Assembly: GCA_025350365.1 (NCBI GenBank) | Contig: JANXXY010000274.1 | Span: forward strand, 1 to 6,789 | Length of the DNA: 6,789 nt | Source of the DNA: Bacteroidales bacterium | GTDB taxonomy: Bacteria > Bacteroidota > Bacteroidia > Bacteroidales > JAAUTT01 | Reading direction: 5' to 3' | In this document: one piece after another, positions 6,633 through 6,789 of the stretch | How positions within the stretch are numbered: position 1 is the first letter of the stretch | Layout: each line of letters begins with the position of its first letter | Made by a program: the position numbers and the translations under genes | Notes under the pieces: generated by a model | Seen by the model: only the letters and a program-made list of their open reading frames with translations | The model's database searches: none | Told to the model about the DNA's origin: nothing

Positions 6633-6789
6633 TTATATCGTTTCGTTAAAATTTTCAATCTGGTTCTTAATCTCTCTTAAAAACAGTGTAGCAGGGCCTC
6701 CATCAATGGCCCGATGATCGTAAGTGAGCGACAAACCAATGACAGGAATAAAACCAAAAGCTCCGTTTCCTAAATCGGCTGGTCGTTGA
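6633..6789 (-). CDS. Dihydrolipoamide acyltransferase (E2) of a 2-oxo acid dehydrogenase complex, C-terminal end only
   Basis: The last 51 codons and TAA stop of an E2 gene whose start lies beyond the right edge. The first complete codon is at 6788-6786. The reading frame contains the hallmark acyltransferase motif DHRAIDGG at 6696-6719, in which the histidine and aspartate are the catalytic residues, preceded by IGLSLTY and followed by PATLFLREIKNQIENF, the typical final helix. E2 forms the core of the complex: its lipoyl arm receives the acyl group from E1 and its catalytic domain transfers it to CoA. The lipoyl and E1/E3-binding domains are outside the window, as is any E3 (lipoamide dehydrogenase) gene. 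The fused E1 gene begins 77 bp downstream, so the two are presumably co-transcribed and act in the same complex. The fragment is too short to tell acetyl-, acetoin- or branched-chain-specific E2 apart. Confidence 0.9.
   Translation of the reverse strand, partial: QRPADLGNGAFGFIPVIGLSLTYDHRAIDGGPATLFLREIKNQIENFNETI

Overview
This 6.8 kb window looks like part of a chromosome from a Bacteroidota bacterium, probably a Bacteroidales/Marinilabiliales-type organism. The reasons are the A+T-rich intergenic DNA, weak A-rich ribosome binding sites instead of strong Shine-Dalgarno sequences, and a single-chain alpha/beta E1 of a 2-oxo acid dehydrogenase. The lineage call rests on overall character, not on a marker gene. 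All six genes lie on the minus strand, so transcription runs from the right edge to the left edge.

Right part (about 4087-6789): the 3' end of a dihydrolipoamide acyltransferase (E2) gene, with its catalytic DHRAIDG motif visible, is followed after a 77-bp A+T-rich spacer by a complete 822-residue E1 in which the alpha and beta subunits are fused. Together they form most of a thiamine- and lipoate-dependent 2-oxo acid dehydrogenase complex. The substrate (pyruvate, acetoin or a branched-chain 2-oxo acid) cannot be fixed from sequence alone. The spacer holds a perfect 12-bp inverted repeat and a 7-bp-period tandem repeat.

Left part (about 129-4026): four tightly packed genes encode, in transcription order, a cupin-type D-lyxose/D-mannose ketol-isomerase, an unusually long PfkB-family sugar kinase, a mannitol-1-phosphate 5-dehydrogenase-like enzyme and a HAD-IIA (NagD/AraL-like) phosphatase. 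The junctions are 3, 0 and 10 nt, so this is almost certainly one operon. Read in order, the enzymes could isomerise a free aldose to a ketose, phosphorylate it, reduce the ketose phosphate to a polyol phosphate and remove the phosphate. With C6 substrates this would be mannose to fructose to fructose-6-phosphate to mannitol-1-phosphate to mannitol. With C5 substrates it would be lyxose to xylulose to xylulose-5-phosphate to a pentitol. The route is an inference from gene order and families. Catabolic use, with the phosphatase as a housekeeping or detoxifying enzyme, is the main alternative.

The E1 and isomerase genes are separated by 60 bp with no clear terminator or promoter, so read-through from the dehydrogenase genes into the sugar cluster is possible. 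The left edge (1-128) is non-coding and carries a short 16-bp tandem repeat. No RNA genes, CRISPR arrays, insertion sequences or phage genes were seen.
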